Shown: piece after piece, positions 26,263 to 39,250 of the stretch | Numbering within the stretch: position 1 is the stretch's first letter | How the letters are laid out: each line of letters begins with the position of its first letter | NCBI RefSeq assembly: GCF_002865645.1 | Contig: NW_020194667.1 | Location: 248,001 to 312,000, forward strand | Length of the DNA stretch: 64,000 nucleotides | Source of the DNA: Hyaloscypha bicolor E | Lineage: Eukaryota; Ascomycota; Leotiomycetes; Helotiales; Hyaloscyphaceae | Direction: 5' to 3' | The notes under the pieces: model-generated | What the model was told of the DNA's origin: nothing | Database searches by the model: none | Seen by the model: the letters and a program-made list of their open reading frames with translations, nothing else | Program-made: the position numbers and the translations under genes

Positions 26263-27518
26263 TTACTTCCCTTTTTAGAAAAAGCTTGTTCTTAAGTAAA
26301 TAGATATTATAGAATTATTATTCAAATTATTATAGTTCTCTATCCTGTTTTCTCAGGCTTATACCCAGTTAACTAGCTTTTTTAGTAGGCCTGGCTATTA
26401 TTAATTAGCCAAGTAGTAGTCTTATAGCTTATAGGAAAAGTATTTCAGATTAAAGGCCAGATACTAGTTAAGGTCTTTATTATATCTAACCTAACTAATC
26501 TTATATAAAAGCTTTTTCTGCTTTATTTTTAATATTAGAATATTCTATACTTTATACTCTTGGTCTATTATTACTTGAATTAGTAAAGATAGTTTATTCT
26601 TCTGGCTAGATAGTAAATTATTAGTAGCCTTATATAGATAGTTAGAGGAAAATATATTATGAATTTTAATATTTTCGGGTAATTTAATCTTATAGAAATT
26701 ACTAACTTAATATAGGATCGGGTAAGGCCCGGCCATTTAGTAATTTAGCTTATAATTAGAGTATTATATTTTCTATTTCTTTATTAATATATATATCTTA
26801 TTTCCTATTTTAAAATTTATAGAATAATATTTAGTATTAATATATTTCTTTATTCTTTTTTATATTTATTTTATATTTTCTTTATTTTTCTTTATAATAT
26901 TTTTTATTTATCTAATAATTTATTAAGCCTTTATTTTATTTAGCTTATCTTGAGATATAATTATTAGGGTTAACTAGTTAAAAGAAGTTTATAGAAGCCT
27001 GCTATTAAGAAGTTTATATAGAAATATATTAATAAAGCTATATAAGAAAGTAAATTAAGTATAATTAATTATTAATAAATATTTATTCTAGTTATTTTAG
27101 TAATATATAATATATAAATATAATTATTAATTAATATATTAGTTTATTATTTCTATTTATTTATTAGTTTATAGGTAATATATTATTAATAGCTTTAGCT
27201 TTATATCTAGAATTCTATTAAATTTCTTCTAGAATACTAATATAAATTATAGACTATAATCGGAAATAATAAAGGCTAGAAAGCTATAATAATAGTAAAT
27301 AGTTTAGAGATATATCTTTATTATATTCTCTATTATAATTATCTTATAATAAGATATAGAAATAACTTATTTATTTAATTAGTTAATTATAATATATATA
27401 ATATTATAACCGGACTTTAAATTAGATATTAACTTGAAATCTATTATAATATATTATTATAGGTAGTTCGGAACTAATAAAAAGTAAAGTAAATCAGGAA
27501 TTTTATTTCTTGAAATAT

Positions 27519-27822
27519 TGTAGTACGGCAGGCCATACCACATCGAAAATCATGTTATTTTGGCGGTTTTGAGGTTTAGGTCACATAGTAAAGGCCGCGG
27601 CCTTTTATACGTAACTTGCGGAAATCACATAAGAAAGCTGGTTTTTCTATAGACTTAGAGAATAATCCTTTATAAGTATTTAATTAATTAAGCTTTTGCA
27701 TACTACATACTATTTATACTTTACTATTTATGCTTTTAATTTATTATTTTGCTATTAAGTTACGTTTTGCGCTCTAGTATACTTTATATGGGTTTTTGTC
27801 TTATTATAGTTTCCCTCTCATA
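27519..27822 (+). repeat. C2: solo LTR-like insertion with ATAT duplication
   Basis: 304 bp, starts TGTAGTACGGCAGG and ends CCCTCTCATA, flanked by ATAT (27515-27518 and 27823-27826). It is only lightly RIP-changed; the palindrome AAAGGCCGCGGCCTTT is intact. It lies within the 3' half of element D. Confidence 0.8.
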
Positions 27823-29833
27823 ATATTTACTTATTTATATAATTAGTAATTATAAATATATTAAGTAATATTATATTATATGTTTTTCTAGTAATACTAT
27901 AGCTATAATAGCTTATATGTCTTGTTTTTATTAGAATATATTATAGAGACTTAGTTATAAGCCTTATAAATTAAATCTATATATAACTATTATTTTAGTA
28001 TTATAAGTTATTTATAATAGAATAGTAATTTATTTTCTATAATAAAGTCGGTATTATCCTATTTAGCCTATTTATAGAAAGCTTATAAAGAGAAGGCTTT
28101 ATAGTTATCTTATAGAATTTATTTAACTAAATTATTTATCTTATTAAGATTATTATTATTATTTTAGAAAAGAAAAAAGAAGTTAATTTTAATACTAAGG
28201 TTCTAAAATATTTTTAGATTAACTTAGTTTTAAAAAAAGAAGCCTTAATATAGTATTTCTCTTTTACTTTATTCTATTAAAAATCTTATTATCTTAGTAT
28301 ATTAGAATATTAGCCTTTATATTCTATTTACTAGATCTATATTAGATAATAAAATAGTATTTAACTAAGGCTTTAGTCTATCTAGCTTATTTATTTATAA
28401 GCTTCTTTATTATTATAAAATACTTTAATAAGTAATAGTTTATATAGATCTGAATTTAATAAATAGTTTTTTAAAATTCTGGATATTATTAATCTAAAGA
28501 CTATATAATAGTAAGTATTTCTTTATTATATATCTTATAATTATATTCTATAAATACTATTATAGAATATTACTTATTATTATATTATTAAAAAAGAATA
28601 CTAGTAATAATATTATTTAAGATATTAGTTTTAATTATTAATTATTATTCTGAGTTATAGTAATAAAATAGGGCTAATAATATAAGATAGACTTTAAGCT
28701 TCTTAAAAGTATTCTAATAAATCTTATTAAATAAAAAGAAAATATCTATATATATATAAGATTTAATAAAGGCTTAGTAATCTTATTATAATTATAAATA
28801 AATCTCTTATAGAAGTTATAGAATCCTAAAAAAAACTTATATTTCTCTTATAATTCAAAGAGCTTTCTAATTCTTTATAATAGTAACCTTTTTAGAATTA
28901 ACTTTAATAATATCTATAGAAATAATAAAACCAAAGTATTTTATATATATAATATGAAATTTGTATTTCTTAATATCTATTTATAAGCCTATATTCTAAA
29001 GCTACTAAAAAACCTTTTTTATATAAAGTTTATATTCTAATTTATTATTAGAATAAATAAAAATATTATTTAAATAAGCTATATAAAAGTTATCTAGATA
29101 ATTAAATAGAATATTATTTATATAATATTAGTAAATAACTAGCCTATTAGTTAATCTAAAAAGTAAAACCTTATACTTATATATTCTATAATATATATAA
29201 AATATTATTAATTTCTCTAATTCGGGGTCTATATAAATTCGATAAAAAGCCTAATAAATATTAAGCTTTATAAAAAATTTGGCTTTACTAATTCTAGCTA
29301 AAATCTTATTAATAAAAAAAAGAAGATAATAGTTCTTATAAGTAATCTAGTTAAGCTTCTAGTAATTAATATAGAATTATAGGCTTTTATTAAACTTTTT
29401 TATAAAAGAATAAGGGCTATAAATAGTAATTAACTAGAAGTAATAAAACCCTTATTAAGGTTCTTTAGGAAATATTTCTTTATAGCCTTTAATTTAGCTA
29501 TTATTATTTATATAAAAGACTATATTCTAGATATTTCTTTATTTCCTTTTCTAATTATATTTTATAAATATATAATTAATAAAGAAATAGAATATTAGAG
29601 ACTTCTTTAGAGAAAATATTATTAAACTTAGTATATTATTCGGGAATAATAGAATCTTTAATATTAGCTTCCGGAAAGAGCTTTCTTTATTATTTAAGAA
29701 GGCTATTAATCTTATAGAAGCTTATAGTAAAGGCTTTCTTCTCGAATTATTAGAGGTTATAATATATATCTATAGAGCTAATACTAGTAATCTTAATAAT
29801 AGAGGCTTTTACTACCTTTCTTTCTATATATAA

Positions 29834-30137
29834 TATGAGAGGGAAACTATAATAAGACAAAAACCCATATAAAATATACCAGAATACAAAACGTGATTTA
29901 ATAGTAAAATAATAAATTAAAAGCATAAATAGTAAAGCATAAATAGTATATAGTATATAAAAGCTCAATTAATTAAATACTCATAAAGGATTATTCTCTA
30001 GGACTATAAAAAAACTAGCTTTCTTATATGATTTCCGCAAGTCACGTGCAAAAGGCCGTGGCCTTTGCCATGTGACCTAAACCTCAAAACCGCCAAAAAC
30101 AATATAATTTTTGAAGAGTATGGCCTGTCGTACTATA
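29834..30137 (-). repeat. C3: solo LTR-like insertion, inverted, with ATAA duplication
   Basis: 304 bp, reverse complement of the C family: starts TATGAGAGGGAAAC and ends GCCTGTCGTACTATA. It is flanked by ATAA (29830-29833 and 30138-30141). It lies within element D near the protease/RT region. The 72-residue minus-strand open frame at 29750-29968 is mostly a translation of this repeat and not a gene. Confidence 0.8.
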
Positions 30138-32394
30138 ATAACCTCTTCTAATATAGGATATTTATAAGATAAGTAATATTAGCTAGAGAATTTTCTATTT
30201 AATAATAATTATCTTAAATATCTTATTTATAGAAGTATTTAATTTTTAGCTTCTAAGAAATAGAAATAATTAGTACTAGTTTAGATTCTTTATCCGGATC
30301 TAATTCGAAATTAGTAAAATTATATTTAGAAGTAGTATTATTAGTAGAGCTAATATATAGAAAGAAATTAATAATAAAGTTATTCTCTATATTATAGTTC
30401 TTAATAGAAGCTTATTTCCTAGTAGCTTATTATTAGTTCTTCTTATTAAATATATAATCTCTGGCTTTAATATCTATTTAATAATTAAAATAAGAGGCAT
30501 ATCTCGGGATAGGAAATAAAGCCTCTCGAGATATAAGAATCTTTTATATAATCGAAAGTAATAAAGAAAAAAGCTTAGGCTATATTAAATATTAGTTTTA
30601 GATATTAAAAAGTAGATTAAAGTATTCTAGCTACTTATAGCTAAAAATAAGATTATAAAATTCAAATTCAAGAATTAATAAAGAAATATTATATTATTAT
30701 CTCTAATTAATAATAAGATATATTTTTAAGAAATAAATAATATAGGTTTCTAGTTTATTATTATATTCCTTAATACTAATAAGCTTAGATAAATACTAGA
30801 ACTTGAGATTAAAGAAAGTAGTAATATCTATAATAAGAAGAATATTAATAAATATAAAACTATTTACTCTGGAATTAGTAAGAGAGAAAACATTAACTAA
30901 ATATCTATTATAAGATAAGTTATAGGATATAGTTAAGTATAGTTCTCTTATTAACTAGTTCAGATTAATCTCTATAAAATTAATCCCAAGTTTGCCTAAA
31001 AAGAAGTCTTTTCCTAAGCATTCTTATTTCCTAGTATATTATTTATATTAGCCTCTATAAACTTATTATTTTTCTCTAGTTCCTTAATATTAGTAATATA
31101 CTTTAATACTAAATAATTATAGGCTATATAACTAGTCTAAGAGTAGTTAAAGTAGGTTAAAATTAAAATAGAAGTATTTTCTTTCTTAATAGCTAGCTTA
31201 TTAATAATTAGAAGTATTTGAGTTAGTATAAAGATATAAGGAATTATTATATAGAGCTTAGAAATAGCAAATATAAAAGTATTAGAAGTAATAGAAATTA
31301 GAAAAGTAGTAGTAGCTTGAGCCTTAATATACTTTTTAAGGCTTTTATAAATCTATAATACCTTTATTTCGGAATTAACTAATAAGGCTATATAGTATAG
31401 GTTATAGAATATATAAATAAAATAGTACTAGCTTATAAGTTATTCTTAAAAAGGAAATATTAGCTTATTATATAGCTTATTAAGATAGTTCTATAAATAA
31501 ATTTAAGCTTTATTTACTAAGTAAATAAACTTAGTCTTAAACTTATAAAAGGTCTAAATCTTATTTATTTATAGCTTTTTATATTTATATCTAGCTTTAT
31601 ATATATAATAAGAATTAATGAAATATTTATTAAAATAGTTAATTATTTCTATAATTATTTTAAAAGAATTAGTAATATTAGACTTATATTAAGTATATAA
31701 GTAATATTAGGTATTACTTTTTATATAATTAAAGATATAATATATATAGGTATTTTTATTTATATAGTAGTCTATATTAATTTTGAATTTACTAATAATC
31801 TAAACTTACTAATAATTATAGGTTAGGTTTTTACTATTACTAAGCTTTAAAGAATTCGGAACTTTTATAAAACAGAATTTATTATATTTAGGAATTTCTT
31901 TAGCCAGATATACTTATTTAATAGAAGGAATTAGGAAGTTAGGTACTATATTATAGTACTTAGATTAGAAATAGACATTACCCGAAATATAATTTCTACT
32001 AATAGAATATTCTTAAAGAAGCTTCTCTATATTAAGTAAGTAAGCTAGACTAGTAACTAAGCTATTTAGGGTTATATAGTTAGTCTAAGCATTTATCTGG
32101 ATCTTGATTTAGGCTTATTATAATATAAATATATTAGAATAGATATTAAATAAAGTAAGTAATTCTCTTAAAATAAAAGGTTTTATTTTAAAGGCATTTT
32201 TAGTACCGGAAATAAGAGATAGAATTATAGAATATAGATAGAGACTCTTAGAAAAGCTATTAGTATAAGAGGCTATATTAAAGGTATTAGATATATATAA
32301 TTTATATATAAGAAGTTATTTTTTAGAAATAAATAATTATTTTAAGAGAAATATTCTAGAGCCTTTTTAGGTAAAAAGAATAAGCTTAGTTTAA

Positions 32395-32746
32395 TATTAT
32401 AGACCTATAAAGAGAGTCTATAAATAAAGCACTTATAGGAGAACTATTTATTAAGAAAACTAAGCTAAGAAGAAAAGAGGATCTCGAGCTAAGGTCTCTT
32501 AAGTATTTATAATTCTTTACTTATAGCTCGGTCTAATAGGGCTTAGTATCCTAAATTTCCCAGAGTATAGTTTCTCTTAGCTTCGTTACGTGTAATCGTT
32601 ATATGACTCTAGATGCCAGATACTAGGTTCAGATACCAAATACTAGATACTAGGCTCAGATATCAAATGCCAGATACTAGGCTTAGATACCAAATACTAG
32701 ATGCCAGGCTCAGATGCCAGACTAGGTAAAGTATAAAATCGTAATA
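32395..32746 (-). repeat. LTR of element D (right copy)
   Basis: 352 bp starting TATTATAGACC and ending GTAATA. Part of it around 32,570-32,720 keeps more CpA and CpG than its left partner (for example TTCGTTACGTGTAATCG), so the two LTRs have diverged unequally under RIP. Confidence 0.88.
32612..32730. repeat. Minisatellite inside right D LTR
   Basis: Imperfect tandem units built from AGATGCCAGATACTAGG, AGATACCAAATACT and AGATGCCAGGCTC. It is less RIP-changed than the array in the left LTR. Confidence 0.75.
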
Positions 32747-35700
32747 TTATCTAATATATATCCGGTATATTATTATTATTAAAATAGATTATTATAACTT
32801 GAAATATTTTATAACTAAGAGAAAACTAAATAGTTAATAGATAAGATAGGTAAAGAAGCTAGCTGTTTTCGACTTTATTTTAAAGTACTAGCTAGAATAT
32901 AGTAATTCTACTAATAGACTATTAAAAAGGCCAGACTTTATAATAGATATAAATAAAGATACTTTATTATCTATATTTTATAATAAGCTATAGAATATAG
33001 AATAGAAAGCCTTATAAATAATAATAATAGAATATTATACTATTTCTATAATATTATAATTTAAGGCTTAAAAGAAAGAAAATAGATACTTTTTAATTAG
33101 TAAAATATTAAGGAATTCTGAAAAGAAAGTCTATTTTAGTAATAAAATAATATTAAAAATACTATTACTTAAGTCTATTACTAGTATAACTAGTTATAAA
33201 TAGTATATATTATAGATTCTAGCTATATAGATAGCTAGATCTAAAATAATATATAAGAAAAATAGAAAGATATTACTTAAACTATTATTATAATACTAAA
33301 GGCTTAATTTATTAGTATAATATTAGTAATATAAATAGTTCTTAAAGAAAACCTTTACTAAAGCTATTAAGACTTAGAAATTTAATATATCTAAATTATT
33401 AAAATATTAGAATACTATCTATATATTAAATAAGCTAGCTTTTAAAAAAGAATTACTATAAGCTAATTATAATAATTCTATAAATAAATATTTTAGTATT
33501 AGTAAAATATTAGAAATCCTCTAGAGAAAGTATTTCTAGTAAAATATAAAAAAGAATATAAAAAACTATATTAAAACTTGCCTTATATATTAATAGACTA
33601 AGATAAAGAGATATCTATTATATAGTATATTTAATTTATTTCTCTTTTCTTCTAAGCTATAGTAAGAAATTACTATAGACTTTATTATAAGATTATTCTT
33701 TTCTAGATTTTATAATAAGATATATAACTCTATATTTATTATTATTAATAGATATATAAAAATAGTATAATATATTTTAATTACTAAAGAGATTTCGGCT
33801 TTTGAGTTAATAGAGCTATTTATATATTATATTATTAAAAACTTTAATATATTTATAAATATAACTTCTAATAAAGAATTTGTTTTTATAAGCAAGTTCT
33901 AATTAAGTCTATACTTCTATTTAAAGATTTAATAATAGCTAAATATAGTATTTTATTTATAAACTAATAGATAAATAAAGAATCTGAATTAAATTCTAAA
34001 GTAGTACTTAAAGTATTATATTAGCTATTAATAAAATAACTAGATAATAAAGCTTGCTTTTATAGAATTTATATATAATAATTCTATATATTTAATAATA
34101 GAAATTTCTTTATTCTATATATTATATAAATTTTATTCTAGTATTAAATTATATATTAAGAATAATATTTCAGAAAAAGAAATACTAGTAATATAAGAAA
34201 AAGTATAGAGAATTCAAGTAAAATAGGAAGTATTAGAGAAATAATAGTAAGAAATAATAGATATATAGAAAAAGTACTATAATAAAAAATATATTAATAA
34301 AAAGTTTAATATATATAATAAAGTTATACTTTATATAAAGAATATTTAATAGCTATAATCTAGTATAAAGCTAGTAAATAGATATCTCGGCTCTTTTAAA
34401 GTTCTAAAAGTTATAGAAATATATAAATAGATATATTATTTGAAATTACTACTATTATATTAGATCTATAATATTTTCTATATTTCTTTCTTGAAACTAT
34501 AATATCTATAAGCTAGTATTATAATAGAACTAGAACTAGTTAAAATTAAGAATAAAGAAGAATTCGAGATAAAATTTATTATAGCCTATAAAAAGAATAG
34601 AAAAGAAAGAAAATATCTTATTTATTAGAAAAGCTATTTACTAGTAAATAATATATAGGAATTACTAAATAATCTAAAGAATATAGCTTAAAAATTACAA
34701 GAATACTTAAAAAAAAGTAATATTATAATATTATTAATTAAATAGAAATATAAAAGATAAATACTTTTATTAGAAAACTATTAAAAACTATATATTTATT
34801 TTTAGAAAAACTATATAAAAATTATTAAAAACTTTAAAAACTCTAATTTCTATATTCTATAAATATCCTGCCTTTATAATTACTCTTTATTATTCTTATT
34901 AGAATTCTTATTAGAATTCTCTCGAGAAATAAATAGTAAATTAGCCTATAAAGCTATTAGCTATTAGTAAGAAACTAAAAGAAAATAAGCTTATTTAATA
35001 CTAAAGAATATTAATTATACTATTAAAAGTACTTTATACTTATACTAAGCTAGTAAGAATTACTTAATCTATTTCTTAAATTATTAGAAGAATTTATTAG
35101 CCTTAAATAATAGCTTTAATATAAGAAATATATATAGTTTAGTATAAAAGAAAAGTAGTAATAGCCTTTTTTCTTTTAAGTAAAGGTTAGAGAAAATACT
35201 TATATATATTAATAGCTTAAAGAAAATAGTTTATTTATATTATATATATTTAAGAAATCTTAAATAGTATTAAAATAGAGAATAAAAGAAGAAATTTATA
35301 GCTTATAGAATTATATTTCTTATTTTTAAAATAATAGTAATTATATATTAAATTATTATTATTTTTAATATAAATAAGATTAGAAAACTTAGTAATATTC
35401 TTAAAATATTAAAAATAGTAAGAGCAAATTAAAGATATAGAAATATTAGTTAAATAGATAGTAATAGGCTAATAAGTACTAAGAGAAGTATTTATCTTAA
35501 TAAATAAAGAAGTAGAAAAGGGAATTAGAAAAGAGCTTAAATAAAAATTTAAAGAAGCTTAAAAAAGGCTTAGAAAAGAAAAGTAAGAAATAAAAAAGAG
35601 TTAGATATAGTATTATAATTAAGGAAAAGAAAGATTAGTTAGTAGAAAAAAGAAGGCCTTTTTATAATACTTTCTTCCCGAATAGTAATTATAAATTCGG

Positions 35701-36090
35701 AACTAGCTTTATACCAGAAATATCTAGAAATTTTTAAAAAAGAAATTTATAAATAAACTAGAAAATCGAATTAACTTTCCCAAGCTTTTAGACCTATAAA
35801 GTAATAATTTATTTATAAACTAATTAAAAAACCAGAAAAGCTTTATTTCTAATAATATATATTATATTTATATTACTTTTATAAGAGGAAATTACTAGAG
35901 ATAATTTGCAAGTTAACTAGATAGAATTAGTAAACTATATTTTTAATTCTATTACCTAGTATAATAATAAAGCAAGTATAGAAAGTTTTTAGAAAGAACT
36001 AGTAGCCAGAAAAGTTTTAGGAAGTTATTTATAAAGCTATTTATAGTTTTCTTAGGCCTTTTAGAAATAAAGGCCTAGAGAGAAAATTAA

Positions 36091-36417
36091 TATAATAGAT
36101 ATATATAATAATATATAAATAAATATTAGATATTATAGATCTAGTTTCCTATTTTAGGTAAAGCTTATAATTAGAATTATATAGGTAATTGGAATTATAT
36201 AAATTATATTAGCTTATATTTCCTAATTAAGTAAAGAGCTTTATATATTTGGCTAAATACTAGAAAATATATAGGGAAATACTTCTAGCTTTAGAAAGAG
36301 ATATTAATTAGTCTTTTATTAGAATTAATTCTTAAAATTAATTATATTTATAAGTATTATTTTATAGCTTACTTATTTTAATTATTTATATATTATTTTA
36401 CTATTATATATCTTATA
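36091..36417 (+). repeat. 3' LTR of element E
   Basis: 327 bp, TATAATAG...CTTATA, matching 22572-22898 over its length. It is followed by the duplicated target ATATT at 36418-36422. Confidence 0.88.
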
Positions 36418-36422
36418 ATATT

Positions 36423-39250
36423 CTAATATTCTAATATTAAAAAACGATTTTATAAGTTTAAATAAAGCGGGATTTTAATTAGTTTTAAAATAGAAGAATA
36501 TATTTCTTATTAAGTTTTTAATATATTTAATAATATCTAGAGATTTTCTATTTATAATTTAATAAGATATTTAAATAGTAAAATATTAAAGAAATATTTT
36601 TTATTTTAGGAATTATTATATTAAAGCTTATAGTTATTTATTTGGGGCTAGAGCTATTTGTAATTACTAATTAAGATTATATATTTAATTCCGAATAGAA
36701 ATATAATAAGAGTATATACTTTAAAAACTTTTCTAGTTTCTTTATAAAATATAACTTTTATTTATATATACTAGAATAACTCGATATTTCTTATTAGTCC
36801 GATATTATTATACTAATAATATACATTTTTCGAAGATATTAAAGATCTAGTTTCCTGTAATATTTATCTAATATAGATTTGGAACTATAATAGGAATTTA
36901 GTATATAAATAAGATTATTAATAAGTTATATATTTCTTTACTTAATTTAATACTTATAAAAAGTATTATATTTTAATATAAATATCTCTTTTAGAAAAAT
37001 AGCCGAGAGCTAAATAATAGAATAATTTAAAGCAAATTTCTTTAATACTTTTTTAAGCCAACTTTTTATAATTCTAAATTTCCTTTTTTTTATTTCCTGA
37101 AATCTATTTTTATTTATTTTCTTTTTAAATAATTCTTTAAAATACGGATTATAGGTTCTTATAAGATAGGCTTAGATATTTGTCTAAGAATTTGAATTAT
37201 TTAATCCAGATAATATATCTTTAATTTCTTATAATATTTTTCTAATATTTCTATTATATTTCTATTTATTATATTTTTCTGTTTTTATAGATATAACTTC
37301 TTTCTATATATAATAGAAAATAAGATTTTAAAGTAAGTCGGATTTGGATTATAAGCCTAAATAAATAACTTATATTATACTATTTTTTACTAAATATTCT
37401 AATAACTAATTAAAAATATAATTCATATAATATATATAAATAATAAAGTCTAGGTCGGTTGCTTTCCGGTTATGAAATAAAGCTTTAATAATTGCTATAT
37501 TAGTATAATTCTTTCCTATATCTGGCAGGCCTTAGATAAAAGCTAGTTTTATACTAAAAGCTTGAATAATAGCGAATTATTAGGCTTTATTAAGTATAGA
37601 TCCTCTATTTAGCTTAGTAAAATCGAATACTTGCCCGGGTTTTAGAATTAATAATATACTAGTAAGAATATTAAGATTAAAACTAAATTCTCTTTTAGTT
37701 ATATATACTAGAGGTTTTATAATAGTAATAGAGGTTTATAAGTCTAGTATTATAATCTCTATAAATAGAAGATTCAATTTCCGGCTTATTTTCTATAATA
37801 CTTATAGAGTTAGCTAAAAAGAAAATAAAAGCATTTCCGGAAACTTAGTAAATAATTATCGAGTTTTAAAAAATATAATATAAATACTAATCTAAATAGT
37901 ATTTACTGTTTTATATTTAGCTAGATCTAGTAATATAAATATATAATTCGCTTCTCTAAAAAGGCAAGAAATATTATCTAATTTTCTCTTATTATCTAAA
38001 TCGAAGTTCTTTTTTCTATAGAATAGTAATATTAGATTATAGATAGAAAAGAAAATAATCTTACTATTTAAAGAAATAAAGCAAATTAGTAAATCGACTT
38101 ATAAAAGCTTATTTCCTTTTTATTAGTTTTCTTACTACTTTATAGATTTATTATTAATTTGGGGAGATTAGTCGAATTCTATTATAACTTATAGACCCTT
38201 TTTATAATCTATATTTATATAAGAGAAGCGGATATTATAATAGATAAGCTTTCAAATACCTTATTAATCTTAGTATATTATTAGTATATTATAATTGAAA
38301 TATTCTAGTTTTATAACCTCTTTATATACTATATCTTATAGTTATTTTATTATATTCTTATAAAAGAGTCGGAATTATCTGTCTAGAAATCCGGCAAGAT
38401 CTAATAGATAGTATTATATTAAGTCGACTAATGGGAGGTATTCTTATTATAGAGAAGTAATCTTTTATATAGTAGAAAGAATCTGGATATTAGTAATATT
38501 TATATAATTATTATTATATCGAGTGCCGTTATTAGAGATATTTCCAGGCAAGTCTTGACTTAATTTGAAGGCTATAGATAGGAGGTTTTGCGGAATTAAT
38601 TAGGGTAATATAAGAGGCAATAAAGAGCCGATATTAAGATAATATTTGATTCGAATAAGGCTTTATTATATATTAGGTACTATAAAGTTCTTTAGAATAC
38701 AGATAGAGATTATTTCTATAATAGTAGTAAAGCCTTTAATAACTTGGATACTCTAGTTAATCTCGATTAGCCGGTCTAGAATTATAAGACTTAATAATAT
38801 AGTAATAGTAGAGATTTTCTTATTATTTAAAGAATGTCCCAAAATTAATCTACTTATGGCAATTGCTATAGAGCGGAATATACGGAGATTATACCGACTG
38901 CCGGAACCAAAGAGAAAGGTATAGATGGTATTAATAGGAGTTTCTAGAATTAGGGAGGATAGTATATCGGGGTGAGAGATGATTCTGTAAAAAGGAAGAG
39001 TCCTATTTCTAAATATTAAGACAGTGGTTTTACCCTTTTGGCTGGTATCTATAATATCCGTTAGGGTTTTAATAATTGTAAGTCCCGTCTCTATACCGAG
39101 TTTTGTAATAATATACTGGTATATTCCCGTATCCTCGCTTTTAATGAGATTCTAGCCTGTCTAAAAGAACTTTTTTGTATCTATAATAGCTTCGAAATAT
39201 AAGGGAATTGTATTGGATCTGGGAATTATATATATCCATTTTCGGTAGGC
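36423..39250 (-). pseudogene. NFX1/ZNFX1-type SF1 helicase pseudogene, N-terminal part
   Basis: Minus-strand translation through stops, from about 39,220 downward, gives the family's N-terminal region: RSNTIPLYFEAIIDTKKFF, then SHPDILSSLILETPINTIYT and FLFGSGS. The helicase core follows: FAIIQAFSIKLAFIQG plus LPDIGK (Walker A, from GPPGTGK) at about 37,540, a decayed YTNHALDQ box, KETRKVFKVYTL (from EEAGEVLEAHTL, the Walker B region) and YKQLQPQINNYKL (motif III, GDHKQLRP). It stops at E's insertion site and continues at 22571. The right third, 38,500-39,250, is less AT-rich and less mutated. RIP-created stops make it non-functional. Confidence 0.8.

Larger units (their letters stand above)
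25911..32746 (-). mobile_element. Gypsy element D, full length, nested in E
   Basis: Two 352-bp direct LTRs with the perfect target duplication TTATC (25906-25910 and 32747-32751). Internal remains are on the minus strand. Gag should lie at about 32,300-30,500. RT and the start of RNase H lie at about 29,700-28,700, with KVNSKKVTIIKNQKA (for the DGIKVNPKKV... segment) and FFRIL (for FFGFCNFYKRF). The integrase tail at about 26,930-26,620 ends MAGPYPILYQVSNFYKIKLP. D sits inside E's RNase H; E's frame reads WRHYL-like before and the DHHNLKYF motif after. C2 and C3 are inserted within D. Confidence 0.9.
22572..36417 (+). mobile_element. Gypsy element E, full length, nested in the helicase pseudogene
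   Basis: Two LTRs of exactly 327 bp in direct orientation, flanked by the perfect duplication ATATT (22567-22571 and 36418-36422). Plus-strand domains in order: Gag about 22,970-23,900; a zinc knuckle at about 24,075-24,120 (YNYNKTSYKLYKY, for CYNCDKTGHKLYKC); protease (NSDIKANYIKRKLALN); RT about 24,830-25,600; and RNase H start. The frame is interrupted at 25,911 by element D and resumes at 32,752 (DYYNLKYFITKRKLN, for DHHNLKYFMTKRKLN; then RLLKRPDF), followed by integrase to about 34,600. It inserted into the helicase gene and is itself fully RIP-degraded. Confidence 0.9.

Noticed and set aside
29750..29968. 72-residue minus-strand open frame
   Set aside because: Same reason: mostly the C3 repeat.
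1..39150. Mitochondrial DNA or a bacterial contaminant as source of the AT-rich block
   Set aside because: Gypsy polyproteins, LTR pairs and target duplications identify nuclear fungal repeats. It could be pericentromeric, but nothing in the window shows that.
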